DNA of 64,000 nucleotides from Erigeron canadensis (taxonomy: Eukaryota; Streptophyta; Magnoliopsida; Asterales; Asteraceae). Under the pieces are notes generated by a model. That model did not search any database. It had not been told where the DNA came from and saw only the letters and a program-made list of their open reading frames with translations. Within the stretch, counting starts at the first letter, position 1. Each line of letters starts with the position of its first letter. Where the stretch lies: assembly GCF_010389155.1 (NCBI RefSeq), contig NC_057764.1, positions 13,454,001 through 13,518,000 on the forward strand, in the 5' to 3' direction. Positions 11,989 to 22,786 of this stretch are shown in pieces. Both the position numbers and the translations under genes were made by a program.

Positions 11989-12068
11989 CTGTTTTCATGC
12001 TATGTATTCTATGTTCATTTTCTGTTTCAAACATTGATGTGTTTTACTTGTTATTACATGCAATATTT

Positions 12069-12153
12069 GAGGGGGAGAAAAAGGGTAGAATGCATGATTT
12101 TAGGGGGAGTTTGTAAATTAATTTTTCTCTTGTATGCTTAATTCGAGGGGGAG
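12069..12153 (+). other. Three purine tracts after pol (family A copy 1)
   Basis: GAGGGGGAGAAAAAGGG (12069-12085), AGGGGGAG (12102-12109) and GAGGGGGAG (12145-12153) sit 80-165 bp after the pol stop. They look like plus-strand primer tracts but are followed by the third ORF, not by an LTR. Copy 3 keeps all three (60078-60162), and family D has an equivalent set. Confidence 0.7.
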
Positions 12154-12400
12154 TATGCAAATGCATGTAAATATTTGTGTTTTTTTTATTATTATTTTTC
12201 ATGTTGTGTTTATATTTTTCTACTATATGTGTGTTTGTTCTAAAATTGAAAAACCAAATGCAAAATTAGAAAAGATAAAAAGACAAAAGATTTTATTTTT
12301 ATGTTTTTCATTTTACTTTTATTTTTATTTTTAATTTAGGTTTTTATTAATATTGAAAGCCCAAAATGAAAGCCCAACTTTCTAGTCCACTAAACTGGAT

Positions 12401-12454
12401 CCGGGTTGACACGCGGGTCATACCCAGACCCGCGACCCAAACTTGATATTTAAA
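12401..12454 (+). promoter_or_regulatory. Putative internal promoter for the family A third ORF (copy 1)
   Basis: A GC-rich dyad region (CCGGGTTGAC ... CGGGTC ... GACCCG) is followed by TATTTAAA at 12447-12454, a GGAAAAAGGAAATGGG block and then a CT-rich leader (GTGTCTCTCTC near 12513). Copy 3 has the same order on the minus strand (59752-59808). That conservation in otherwise non-coding DNA is the main evidence; activity is inferred. Confidence 0.5.
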
Positions 12455-12887
12455 AGGAAAAAGGAAATGGGTGGGCCTCATTTATTTCATTTCAAATTCA
12501 AACCAAATACTTGTGTCTCTCTCTAAAACCGATCACATCATTCATTTTTTCATCATCCTGCTTCATTTGTTGGGTTGTAATTAAAGAATTTTTAGGTTAA
12601 CCATCATACTTGTAATGTTTTCCATACCATTTTATCAATCAGATCATCCTTTGTAAGGTAATCATCTCGTTCTTGAGTTTGTATACCAACTGTTTGATTA
12701 AATGACTATATGAACTGATCATGTTTGATATGATTTTTGTGATGATTTGTTGTATAGTTTGATGTATTTAAATGCATGATTAGGGTGTCTAATTGATTGT
12801 CATGGGTGCAATTTCAGGTTTCATTATCTTGAAGCTCCTAAGATCTTGGACTCCCAAGATCTCAACATATTTGAATATTCTGATGAC

Positions 12888-13560
12888 TTGTTAATATATT
12901 ACTAACGATATGTTTCAAGTATAGTTTCCACGTGATATTAATATGCAGGTTTTGGAATATCCATAAGGAAAATATCTATAACGGTATGAAGAGATTCAAC
13001 ACATGTCTTATTTGATCAACACGCAAAGAAGAATAAGTCTGCCAATATAATCGGACTTCAAGTTGATTACTACACGAGGAGAATATCTTCAAACGGCTAC
13101 AATATCAGTCAAGATATGCTCCAACGTTCACTTGAGGAAGACCAGGATGATCCTTGTATTTTCAGATAATTAGTTATTTGTTAGCTCTATATAAACGAGG
13201 ACCTGATCGATCATAGGATGGACATTATTCACTCACTTATTTCTGCTCTCACTTGTAAACACATAACACACTTTACTTTACGTATTATTCACTTAGAAAG
13301 ATCGATCAAGTCGCTCTATCATTGTAATCGATTTACACATCATTAATAAAAGAATAAGGCAAGGACGATTGCTTCCTCCCGGGGTTTTTATGCCGGCAAT
13401 CCTCAAAGGATTAAGGGCTTTTCCTCGATAACAAATCTCGGTGTTCTTTGATCCTTTCTCTATTATTTACTGCATTTATTTACGATTATCATTATTTATT
13501 TTGTTTATTTTCATCATTGTTCATCATATATTTCATCATAATTCTGTTTGCGAATTCTTT
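12888..13560 (+). repeat. LTR-like insertion inside the predicted intron
   Basis: Absent from copy 3 at the matching place. It holds a TATA box (TATATAAA, 13188-13195), an AATAAAAGAATAAG polyadenylation-like block near 13345 and a GCCGGCAATCC/GGATTAAGGGC region like the R-U5 of plant copia or TRIM LTRs. It may begin TGTTAATATATT at 12888. I could not fix its right end or a duplication. Confidence 0.45.
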
Positions 13561-13779
13561 TGACTACCTTCTTTTAAGTCAACATAATCTTGATTTATCA
13601 TACTTATTTTATATGCATCTTTGAATCTAAACATATTTTACAAGCCCTTAACCTCACGAATGAAAGTTTGGTTACATAATGATTTAAGTCTTCAAGGTTG
13701 ATTATCTTGGATAATTTTTGATCAAAACATTGATGTTTATCTGTTTTTGATGCTTTAGTTTGCTTGATGGGAATGTTCT

Positions 13780-14705
13780 GGAAATGGGTTTGATTCTGTT
13801 CTAAGTGTTGAGGTGTTTGTTCGGCAATCAATACAAATGTTAACGATCATCTTCAAATCTTCATACTTTTCTGGACTTACTTGTATATATCCATCTTTTA
13901 ATAAAGGATGCCGAGGTGTTTACCCGGCAAACAATTGTTTTTCACAAAACTCATTCAAGTGTTTTCAATTATATGCAGAGCTTTGAACTCTGCATACTTC
14001 AGTCTTCATGAAAATCATTGTTTTTGTTGAAAATTTTGGCTGAGTCTTAATCATTATTATTTACAGAGCTCTTTGCTCGGTAAATAATACATTTTAGGAG
14101 AAAATTTTCTTCTAAGGCATACTTTAACTATTTGCAGAGCTTTGAGCTCGGCAAATAGTACAAGTTGATAAATTTTTACTTCAAAATGCTTTCTTTATCT
14201 ATCGGCAGAGCATCTAACTTGGCAAACCATATACTTTGATGGAAAATCATTTCTAAAGGTTGTCTTTAACCATTTGCAGAGCATTAAGCTCAGACAAATC
14301 ATTCAATTTTGTTAAAATTTTTCTAAGTCTTGTTTGTCAAATTGTACCATTTGCAGAGCATATTGCTCAGAAAATTTCCAAAGAGTTAAAATGATCACTC
14401 AATTATTGAAATAATCCTTTATCAATTGACAACATTCTTGTTGTTTAATCACAGGATTTTTCATATATTCAAAATGAAGTCTAATCAATTTGTTCTATAC
14501 GCCGAGGTATTTGCTCGGCATATAATAGACTTCACTTACATTCACACTAGAATGGATTTCTTCTGTCTGCCGAAGTTTTTGCTCGGCAAATCATACAAGT
14601 TGCCCAAAATCTGTTCCAAAACCATTTTCCATACTTATAATGTTACTGGGCAAAAAAATTTTTTCTCTTATGCTATCTGCCAAGCAGTAAGCTCGGCAAA
14701 TACAT
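13780..14705 (+). repeat. Palindrome array in family A intron (copy 1)
   Basis: About eleven imperfect palindromes, 55-130 bp apart, of the form TTTGCAGAGC, a 4-7 nt loop, GCTCGGCAAA. Clear members lie near 13905, 13980, 14068, 14132, 14204, 14274, 14351, 14502, 14569 and 14677. The spacers are AT-rich and unrelated to each other. The dyads are conserved while the spacers drift. Confidence 0.75.
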
Positions 14706-14828
14706 AAATTTGTCAATTTTTTTTTCTTTCTTGCTTTTAAATTTCTTGTCTTTGTCAAACTCTATTATGTCCAAATAAATGTGAATGTGTTCTAATTGTG
14801 TATCAATTTATAGTTTTCATAGGTATTA

Positions 14829-14985
14829 GGGTAAAAAGCAAGGTATCGAACGCCTTTGTGTACTACCTTTGTTGTCTTATCTTTCAATACTTATGTGATT
14901 ATATAAATTATCATGTTTCTTATATATATTTGGGTGAGAAGCAAGGTATCGAACGCTTTTGTGTACTACCTTTGTTGTCTCACAC
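14829..14985 (+). repeat. Two copies of a ~50-bp block, 103 bp apart
   Basis: The block GGGTRARAAGCAAGGTATCG followed by a TTTGTGTACTACC stretch occurs at 14829 and 14932. Both blocks are also present in copies 2 and 3, so the duplication predates all three. Confidence 0.75.
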
Positions 14986-15136
14986 TTAATCTATGTATGA
15001 AACATTGTTTTTTGTGAAAATAATGTGTCTAAGATGTTCTAATGTGTTTATTTCTTTGTGTGGTGTCTAAAGTTTTGTTTTCTGGTCAAATGTTGGTCAA
15101 TTTTTTTTCTTTTAGATTACTCAAAATTCTAATAAG

Positions 15137-18100
15137 ATGACAATGTTCGAAGAAGGTGCTTCAATGAAGATGCAAGCTAATCAAGCTTTACATATACCAT
15201 TTGCATCTAAATTCCCGATCATAACTGAGATTCTTAATAATCATCCATTGATTATAGCTCTCACTAATGGTTCTATAGTTCCAGAGAAGTATGTCTTCGA
15301 TTTGTGGGAATCTATTGAGTACATAAAAGCTGATAAGAGAAAGAAATCAGAAGATTTCTTTCATTATACTCTGGAATCAAAAGGAAAATTCTACTTGTGC
15401 AAGTTCAATTTGGAACAATTTAGAGCTATATTGGGATTCCCTGAGCATGAAGTATTTGAAGAACTACCTTCAGTAGAAGAAATGTTGACTGCAGTTCATG
15501 CATTGGGATATGAAGGAGAGTTGTCTTCATTGAGAAACTTCAAGAGGATGAATGTGGCTACATTGTGGCACACAATGTACAATGTACTGAATACTTGCTT
15601 GATGCCATCTCAGAAAGGGATTGATGCAATGACAAGACATTCTCTGTCATTTTACTATGTTGTCACTCACAATGTACAATATGATTATGCCAAGATAATC
15701 TGGGAGAAAAAGCTAAAGATGTGGAAGAAAGAAAGTACATCCCATACATTAGATTCTTCACTCTAATAATTGAAGATGTTTTTTATTCCACCAATGTCAT
15801 TCCCAAATTAGACAATAGCTTCAAATGTGTCCTTGCAATGTACAAATAAAATCTTAGAGGCACATGTAGTGACGTTGCTAAACCTTTCCCAATTCCACCA
15901 TTTTTGTTAAATCTTGTGCCGGCTAACAGTCCCCATCTTAGGACTTATAGAGAGTGGTTAGACACAGTTACGGGGTCTGAAAGTCGACAGACTCCTACCC
16001 AAACTATGCATAGGTCGCCAAGTGAGGGTCCTAGGAGTTCAAAAAGAAAAAGAGGGGATAGTGGAGAGGGGACTGTTGAGCCACAAAGAAGAAAATCAAA
16101 AAGAGTATCCTTTGAATCTCCAATCACACCTATTTTTTCATCTTCTCAAACAACACCACCACCATCACAATCAACACCATCAGTTCCATCAACACCTTCT
16201 TCACCACTTCCTTTTATTTCTTCTCTAATTCCACCAATTCTTTCTCCACCACAATTATCAACAATTCTTGAAACAACATCAAATATTCCTACTCCAATTC
16301 CTCGGAGAAGATTAAAAATGCAAGCTAGAAGAATTAAATCTAAATCTGGTTTGTTAAAGATCACAAAGAAGAAGCATAAAAAGAAACATTCTGCTTCATC
16401 TTCTAGCTTGCAGATAGAGGAGTCGGGTACAGTTGATATTGATCAAACTTTTGGTACCTCGACGGATTTTGATGATGAACATATCACACAAACCATTGAA
16501 AGTGTGATATCTGATGTTCATATTGAGGATCAGGGCACTGGAGATGATGTTGTGCCGGAGGAACAAAGAGGGAATGAGGGAGGAGTCGAAAATTTTAGAG
16601 AGGTTGAGAGGTCCGGGCTAGGACAAGGGCATAAAGAAAACGTTAGCCCTCCAATAGTTGAAACACATGAGTCTATCTGGGATGACAACCCTAGGGTAGA
16701 AGTCGAGAGCTCCCCATTCTTGCATGCACATTACTCTCCCAACCATTCTGACTTTTCACAACAGGAGTTAGTCTCACAAATGCACGGGGAACAACCACGT
16801 TCACCACACTCGCCTCATTTGGAGGATGAGTATTGAAATAAGAGAGGACCAACCCCACCTCTCGCCTTCAGTTCGTGCACTTGAGTCTAGACCTCCTAGG
16901 GACACGGACCTGCAAGCTCAGTTGAGTACTGATGCCAGAACAATTATGCCAGCTTTAGCCACAGGCAACGGTCCTCAAACAGAGACTGACAGATAGGATG
17001 AACGCCAAGGTGACACTGTTGTTTCTCAGGATCGACCTGAGACTGTATTAACGGGCATTCTTAGTGACCCCGGTGTTGTTAGTGGTGTTGCCCAACAACA
17101 AGTCCCGGGGGATGAAATAGGAAGAAGATTAGAGGAAGTATATACAATGGGAGAGATTGAAGGAGAGGAAGAAAAAGAGATTTTTGATGAAGATATTGTT
17201 GATGAGGCGTTAATTGAATTTGTTGAAGGAGAGGCAGACGCATAAGCAATTAAAGACAACATTGTGTTGAGTGTTCCGGAATTTGTAGAGACTCAAAGAT
17301 CTACTGATGAACCAGTGTTTGAAGAATTTGATGATCTTGATCACTTTTACAACTGGTCCTTCATGTAGAAATGAAGCTGAAGAGTCAACAAATCCGTCTG
17401 TGTCAACTCCGAAGCTATGTATAAGTTTAAGGATCCAAAACAAGTTGAAGAATACAGATCTCTCCTTAAACTTACAGATAGCTACAATCTGAATATTCTT
17501 GAAGATCAGAGGAAGTTCAGGATTGTGGTGCTGATCAGAGTGATCTTGATAAGGAAAACTCACATCTCTATACCTTGTTTTCATGTAAAGAGAGAAAATC
17601 GCTTGATATATAGATTCAATGAAGCTCACTTCAAACTTTTGCCTGTTGATGACATAATTTTCCTCTACAACCACTATCTTAATGCCATTCAATGGTATCC
17701 TGAAAATCTTATTGCTTTTGATGCAGTGAAGAGATACATGTCCAGTGTTGTTTAACATGCATCATTGAAAGATTTTCAGATCGGATTTGAGTTGGTTAAG
17801 AGGAAGATTAATGTTCCGTATCCCGATCAAAGTCTTTATACAGAAGATATAGAAAGGCTGAATATTGGTCATATTCTTGAGAAACCAACACTTGGAGTAA
17901 TTTTTCTTAACAGCAGAAAGAAAAAGATTTTTGTTAAAATGTGTGACCATGCTTCTTACTCTGATGGAACCCTAGAAATTTGCAAGAATATGCTATTATG
18001 CTTATCTGAAGATGAAGAATCTGATCAAAAGAAAGCACTGCTTGATAAGCTAATCAGCAAGATTGATAAGAGACTCGGTTTCAGAGAAAGTATCAGAATG

Positions 18101-18160
18101 ATAAGGGAGGCAAAGAATGTTAAGAAGTCTAAGTATGTTAAGAAAAAGCAGCAAGTTTAG
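15137..18160 (+). pseudogene. Family A third ORF, copy 1 (broken)
   Basis: Occupies the place of the env-like ORF of SIRE-type copia elements; function unknown. The ATG at 15137 opens MTMFEEGASMKMQANQ. An N-terminal domain (about 260 residues) has IPFASKFPIITEIL, KYVFDLWESIEY, LCKFNLEQFRAILGFPE and MNVATLWHTMYNVL. A Ser/Pro-rich stretch, a very basic KKKHKKKHSASSSS segment, an acidic region and a C-terminal part with RKTHISIPCFHVKREN and NKRLGF-like basic sequence follow. Breaks: frameshift near 15715, a stop at 15848, a frameshift near 16830, several stops to 17400 and one at 17755. I see no signal peptide or clear membrane segment. The N-terminal domain recalls proteins annotated next to copia pol in Asteraceae genomes (memory). 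Confidence 0.8.
18146..18160. other. Head-to-head junction of family A copies 1 and 2
   Basis: Copy 1 reaches its C-terminal Lys-rich end and is joined at AAAAAGCAGCAAGTTT to the coiled-coil part of copy 2 on the other strand. Copy 3 has AGCAGCAAGTTT at its matching site (about 55428-55440), so about 12 bp of microhomology could have guided the join. Confidence 0.7.
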
Positions 18161-20595
18161 CATCATATTCAACCTTCTGACTTTGTACTTGCTCTTTCAA
18201 AGCTTCGACTTGAGGTGCATGCTCAAGATCTCTATCTCTCAACTCCAAAGCATTCAACACTCCCCTATCAATCATGTTAATCATATTACCTTCAGACCTC
18301 AAGATTTGTAATAGATGATTGCATGTGTTATCTTTTTCTTGTTGGTTAGAAGTTGATGAAGTTTGTTGGGGTGTTTGTGTTGTTTGAATTGGTGTTGGTG
18401 TTTGAGAAGATGGTGAAACCAACCCGAAGGTTGTTGGCACACTTGTGGTGTGACCTAAACCAGCTGAAGCTGTTTTAGGATTTCCTGCAGACCTTCGGGT
18501 TAGACCCTCACCAGCAGTTTCAGATTCAGTGGCTTCACAACCAGAATCGAGTTGTGTCCTAGACTGTGATAAATCAATGTCCGGGACTTGTTGTTGGGCA
18601 ACACCACTAACAACACCGAGGTCACTAAGAATGCCCGTTAATACAGTCTCAGGTTGATCCTGAGAAACAACAGTGTCACCTTGGCGTTCATACTGTCTCT
18701 ATTTGAGGACTGTTGCCTGCGGCTAAAGCTGGCATGATGTTAGCTCAGGCAGGACTTCCAAGCTGTCCTAGAGGGTCACACAAAGTGGGTCCCTCTCCGC
18801 TTGTTCCGGCATCAGTACTTAACTGAGCTTGCAGGTTCGTGTCCCTAGGAGATCTAGACTAAAGTGCACGAACTAAAGGCGAGATGTGGGGCTGGTCCTC
18901 TCTAGTTTCAACACTCTCATCCTCCAAATGAGGAGAGTGTGGTGAGCTTGGTTGTTCCCTGTACATTTGTGAGACTAACTCTTCTTGTGAGGAGTCAAAA
19001 TGGTTGGGAGAGTTATGTGTATGCAAGCGTGGGGAGCTCTCGACTTCTATCCTACGGTTTTCATCCCGGCTAGACTCATGTGTTTCAACTATTGGAGGGC
19101 TAACGTTTTCTTTATGCCCTTGTCCTAGCCCGGACCTCTCAACCTCTCTGGTATTTTCGACTCCTCCCTCATTCCCTCCTTGTTCCTCCGGCATAATATC
19201 ATCTTTAGTGCCTTGATCCTCAATACGAACATCAGATATCACATTTTCAATGGCTTGTATGATATGTTCATCATCAAAATCCGTCGAGGTACCAAAAGTT
19301 TGATCAATATCAACTGTACCCGACTCCTCTCTCTGCAAGCTAGAAGATGAAGCAGAATGTTTCTTTTTGTGCTTCTTCTTTGTGATCTTCAACAAACCAG
19401 ATTTAGATTTAATCCTTCTAGCTTGCATTTTTAATCTTCTCCCAGGAATTGGAGTAGGAATATTTGATGTTCTTTCAAGAATTGTTGATAATTGTGGTGG
19501 AGAAAGAATTGGTGGAATTGGAGAAGAAATAGAAGGAAGTGGTGTAGAAGGTGTTGATGGAATTGATGGTGTTGATTGTGATGGTGGTGGTGGTGTTTGA
19601 GAAGATCGAATAATGGGTGTGATAGGAGATTCAAAAAAGATTATTTTTGATTTTCTTCTTTGTGGCTCAAAAGTCCCCTCTCCACTATCCCCTCCTTTTC
19701 TTTTTGAGCTCCTAGGACCCTCACTTGGCGACCTATGCACAGTTAGGGTAGGAGTCTGTCGGCTTTCAGACCCCATAGCTGTGTCTAGCCACTCCTTATA
19801 TGTCCTAAGATGGGGATTGTTAGTCGGTACTAGATTGAGCAAAAATGGTGGAATAGGAAAGGGTTTAGCAATCTCACCGCCTGTGCCTCTGATGTTTGAC
19901 TTGTACATGGCAATGACACATTTGAAGCTGTCATCAAGTTTTGGAATTACATCCGTGGAATCAAGAACATCTTCAATCAGCAACGTGAAGAATCTGATGT
20001 AAGGGATGTATTTCTTATCTTGTTTCTCTTTGGCTTTAACAACTTGAGCCATCTTCTCCCAGACAATCTTAGCATAGTATAATGACAAAGAATGTTTTGT
20101 CATAGCGTCAATTCCTTTTTGAGAAGGCATCAAGCATGTACTCAAGACATTATACATAGTATGCCATAAAGTAGCTACATTCATTCTCTTTAAATCTCTC
20201 AAAGATCCCAATTCTCCTTCATATCCCAGGGTTTGAACTGCAGCCAACATTTCATCTATAGATTGCAGTTCTTCATATTCTTCTCGTTCAGGGAACCCCA
20301 AGATAGATCTGAAGTGTTCCAAGTTAAACTTGCACATATAATACTTTCCGTCTGATTCTAAGGTGTAGTGAAAGTAGTCTTCAGATTTCTTTCTCTTATC
20401 AGCTTTTGTATATTCAATAGATTCCCACAAATCGAAGACATACTTTCCTGGAACTATAGCACCATTAGTGAGAACTAAATTCAACGGATGATTATTAAGA
20501 ATCTCAGTTATGATCGGGAATTTAGATGCAAATGGTATATGTAAATCTTGATTAGCTTGCATCTTCATTGAAGCACCTTCTTCGAACATTGTCAT
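18147..20595 (-). pseudogene. Family A third ORF, copy 2 (5' part open, 3' truncated)
   Basis: Same protein family as copy 1. The start is the MTMFEEGASMKM methionine at 20595, 21 bp after a good CTTCCAG splice site; the frame could extend further upstream but that part is intron-like. From there 578 codons are open to the stop at 18859. They cover the N-terminal domain (NVATLWHTMYNVLSTCLM, AKIVWEKMAQVV, PYIRFFTLLIEDVLDS), the Ser/Pro-rich part, the basic KKKHKKKHSASSSS block and the acidic region. A frameshift follows, then a Gln-rich and coiled-coil piece (18138-18440) is cut at the junction. About 160 bp homologous to the copy 1/copy 3 intron leader precede it. Residue identity to copy 1 in the first 170 residues is roughly 85% by eye. 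Confidence 0.8.
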
Positions 20596-20616
20596 CTTTT
20601 TAGAATTTTGAGTAAT

Positions 20617-22490
20617 CTGGAAGAAAAAACAAATTGACCAACATTTGACTAGAAAACAAAACTTTAGACACCACACAAAGAAATAAACACATTAGAACAT
20701 CTTAGTCACATTATTTTCACAAAAACAATGTTTCGTACATAGATTAAGTATGAGACAACAAAGGTAGTACACAAAGGTGTTCGATACCTTGCTTCTCACC
20801 CTAATATATATATATATATATATAAGAAACATGATAATTTATAGAATCACATAAGTATTGAAAAATAAGACAATAAAGGTAGTACACAAAGGCATTCAAT
20901 ACCTTGCTTCTTACCCTAATACCTATGAAAACTATAAATTGATACACAATTAGAACACATTCACATTTATTTGGACATAATAAAGTTTGATAAAGACAAG
21001 AAATTAAAAAAAAAAAACAAGAAAGAGAAGAAAAAAAATTGAAAAATTTATGTATTTGCCGAGCTTACTGCTCGGCAGATAGCATAAGAGAAAAAATTTT
21101 TTGCTAGTAACATTATAAGTATGGAAAATGGTTTTGGAACATATTTTGGGCAACTTGTATGATTTGCCGATTAGAAACTTCGGAAGACAAAAGAAATCCA
21201 TTCCAGCGTGAATGTAAGTGAAGTCTATTATATGCCGAGCAAATACCTCGGCGTATAGAACATATTGATTAGACTTCATTTTGAATATATGAAAAATCCT
21301 TTGATTAAACAACAAGAATGTTGCCATTTGATAAATGATTATTTCAATAATTGAGTGATCCTTTTAACACTTTGGAAATTTGCCGAGCAAAATGCTCTGC
21401 AAATGGTACAATTTGACAAACAAGACTTATAAAAATTTTCAACAAAATGAATGATTTGTCCAAGCTTAATGCTCTGCAAATGGTTAAAGACAGCCTTTAG
21501 AAATGATTTTCCATCAAAGTGTATGGTTTTCCAAGTTAAATGCTCTGCAGATAGACAAAGAAAGCCTTTTTGAATGAAAAATTTATCAACTTGTATTATT
21601 TGCCGAGCTTAAAGCTCTGCAAATAGTTGAAGATGACTTTAGAAAAAATTCTATCCAACTTGTACTATTTTCCTAGCTCAAAGCTCTGCAAATAGTTAAA
21701 GTAGGTCTTAGAAGAAAATTTTCTCCCAAAGTGTATTATTTACTGAGCAAAGAGCTGTAAATAATAATGATTAAGACTCAGCCAAAATTTTCAACAAAAA
21801 CCATGATTTTCATGAAAACTTAAGTATGCAGAGTTCAAAGCTCTGCATATAGTTGAAAACACTTGAATGAGTTTTGTGAAAAACAAATGCTTGCCGAGTA
21901 AACACCTCGACATCCTTTAATAAAAGATGGATATATACATGTAAGCCCAGAAAAGTATGAAGATTTGAAGATGATCGTTAACATTTGTTTTGATTGCCGA
22001 GCAAATACCTCGGCACTTAGAACAAAATCAAACCCATTTCCAGAAATCAGCCAACCCTTTAAATCAAACCCAGAAATCCAACTTGTACTATTTTCCTAGC
22101 TCAAAGCTCTGCAAATAGTTAAAGTAGGTCTTAGAAGAAAATTTTCTCCCAAAGTGTATTATTTACTGAGCAAAGAGCTGTAAATAATAATGATTAAGAC
22201 TCAGCCAAAATTTTCAACAAAAACCATGATTTTCATGAAAACTTAAGTATGCAGAGTTCAAAGCTCTACATATAGTTGAAAACACTTGAATGAGTTTTGT
22301 GAAAAACAAATGCTTGCCGAGTAAACACCTTGACATCCTTTAATAAAAGATGGATATATACATGTAAGCCCAGAAAAGTATGAAGATTTGAAGATGATCG
22401 TTAACATTTGTTTTGATTGCCGAGCAAATACCTCGGCACTTAGAACAAAATCAAACCCATTTCCAGAAATCAGCCAACCCTTTAAATCAA
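20617..22490 (-). repeat. Predicted intron and palindrome array of copy 2
   Basis: Reverse-complement relative of 13780-15115. It has the CTTCCAG acceptor at 20617-20623, a (TA)n tract at 20808-20823, the two GCAAGGTATTGAA-type blocks and about fourteen palindromes such as TTTGCCGAGC/GCTCTGCAAA near 21055, 21228, 21380, 21600, 21672 and 22000. It is cut at about 22490 by copia B. Confidence 0.7.
21653..22490. repeat. 423-bp tandem duplication
   Basis: 21653-22075 is repeated at 22076-22490 with only a few changes (for example CTCTGCATATAG to CTCTACATATAG, ACCTCGACATCC to ACCTTGACATCC). It includes four of the palindromes. The second unit ends where copia B begins. Confidence 0.9.
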
Positions 22491-22786
22491 TTTCAAATGT
22501 TAGCTAGACAAGTGCAAAGTTGTAATGCACGATTGAAAAAGGTTGAAAGCACTCCACTTCATCCTAAACAAAATCCAAAACCTTTTTCAAAGCAGATTAA
22601 GCAAAACAAGCAAAAATCTGAGAATAAAAAGGTTGAAGAACCCATCAAACCAACTGTTTTTATCTCATCTGATATCATGACTGACATCCCCTTCGATCCT
22701 TCAGTTCCTTACATTCCAAAGAAATATGCGGCTGCTAAGAGAGAGCCAAGTAGACCCATCAAAAGATGGGTTCCCAAAAAGAACTA
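22490..22786 (+). pseudogene. Copia B gag C-terminus (fragment)
   Basis: An open stretch from FQMLARQVQSCNARLKKVE through a Lys-rich region to DIPFDPSVPYIPKK and PSRPIKRWVPKKN, then a stop at 22786. This is the basic tail that precedes the protease in SIRE-type copia polyproteins. The capsid and zinc knuckle are missing because the inverted family A copy replaces them upstream. The first codons of the open frame before 22490 belong to the family A array, so that start is spurious. Confidence 0.7.

Larger units (their letters stand above)
12658..15115 (+). other. Predicted leader intron of the third ORF (copy 1)
   Basis: A 5' splice site AAG|GTAATC lies at 12657/12658. A strong 3' site (eight T, then CTTTTAG) ends at 15115, 21 bp before the ATG at 15137. 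Copy 3 has AAAG|GTAGAA and a TTTCAG site at matching places, and copy 2 keeps a pyrimidine-rich CTTCCAG. The 2.46-kb length includes a later LTR-like insertion (12888-13560). Splicing is predicted only. Confidence 0.5.

Noticed and set aside
12060..12155. Purine tracts as the 3' end of copia A copy 1
   Set aside because: No LTR follows; in copy 3 the true PPT and LTR start lie far downstream at 50846-50862.
13780..14705. CRISPR-like array
   Set aside because: Spacing is irregular, repeats are imperfect palindromes in a plant retroelement, no cas genes.
14426..14707. Possible small protein shared by copies 1, 2 and 3 (AEVFARHIIDF-like)
   Set aside because: It is the translation of the conserved palindromes and their spacers in the intron; stops and shifts differ between copies and the dyads explain the conservation.
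15137..18160. A true viral envelope glycoprotein
   Set aside because: No signal peptide, no convincing transmembrane helix, no glycoprotein-like cysteine pattern; only its position is env-like.
20808..20823. (TA)n tract as a regulatory site
   Set aside because: Simple repeat of variable length between copies; no further support.
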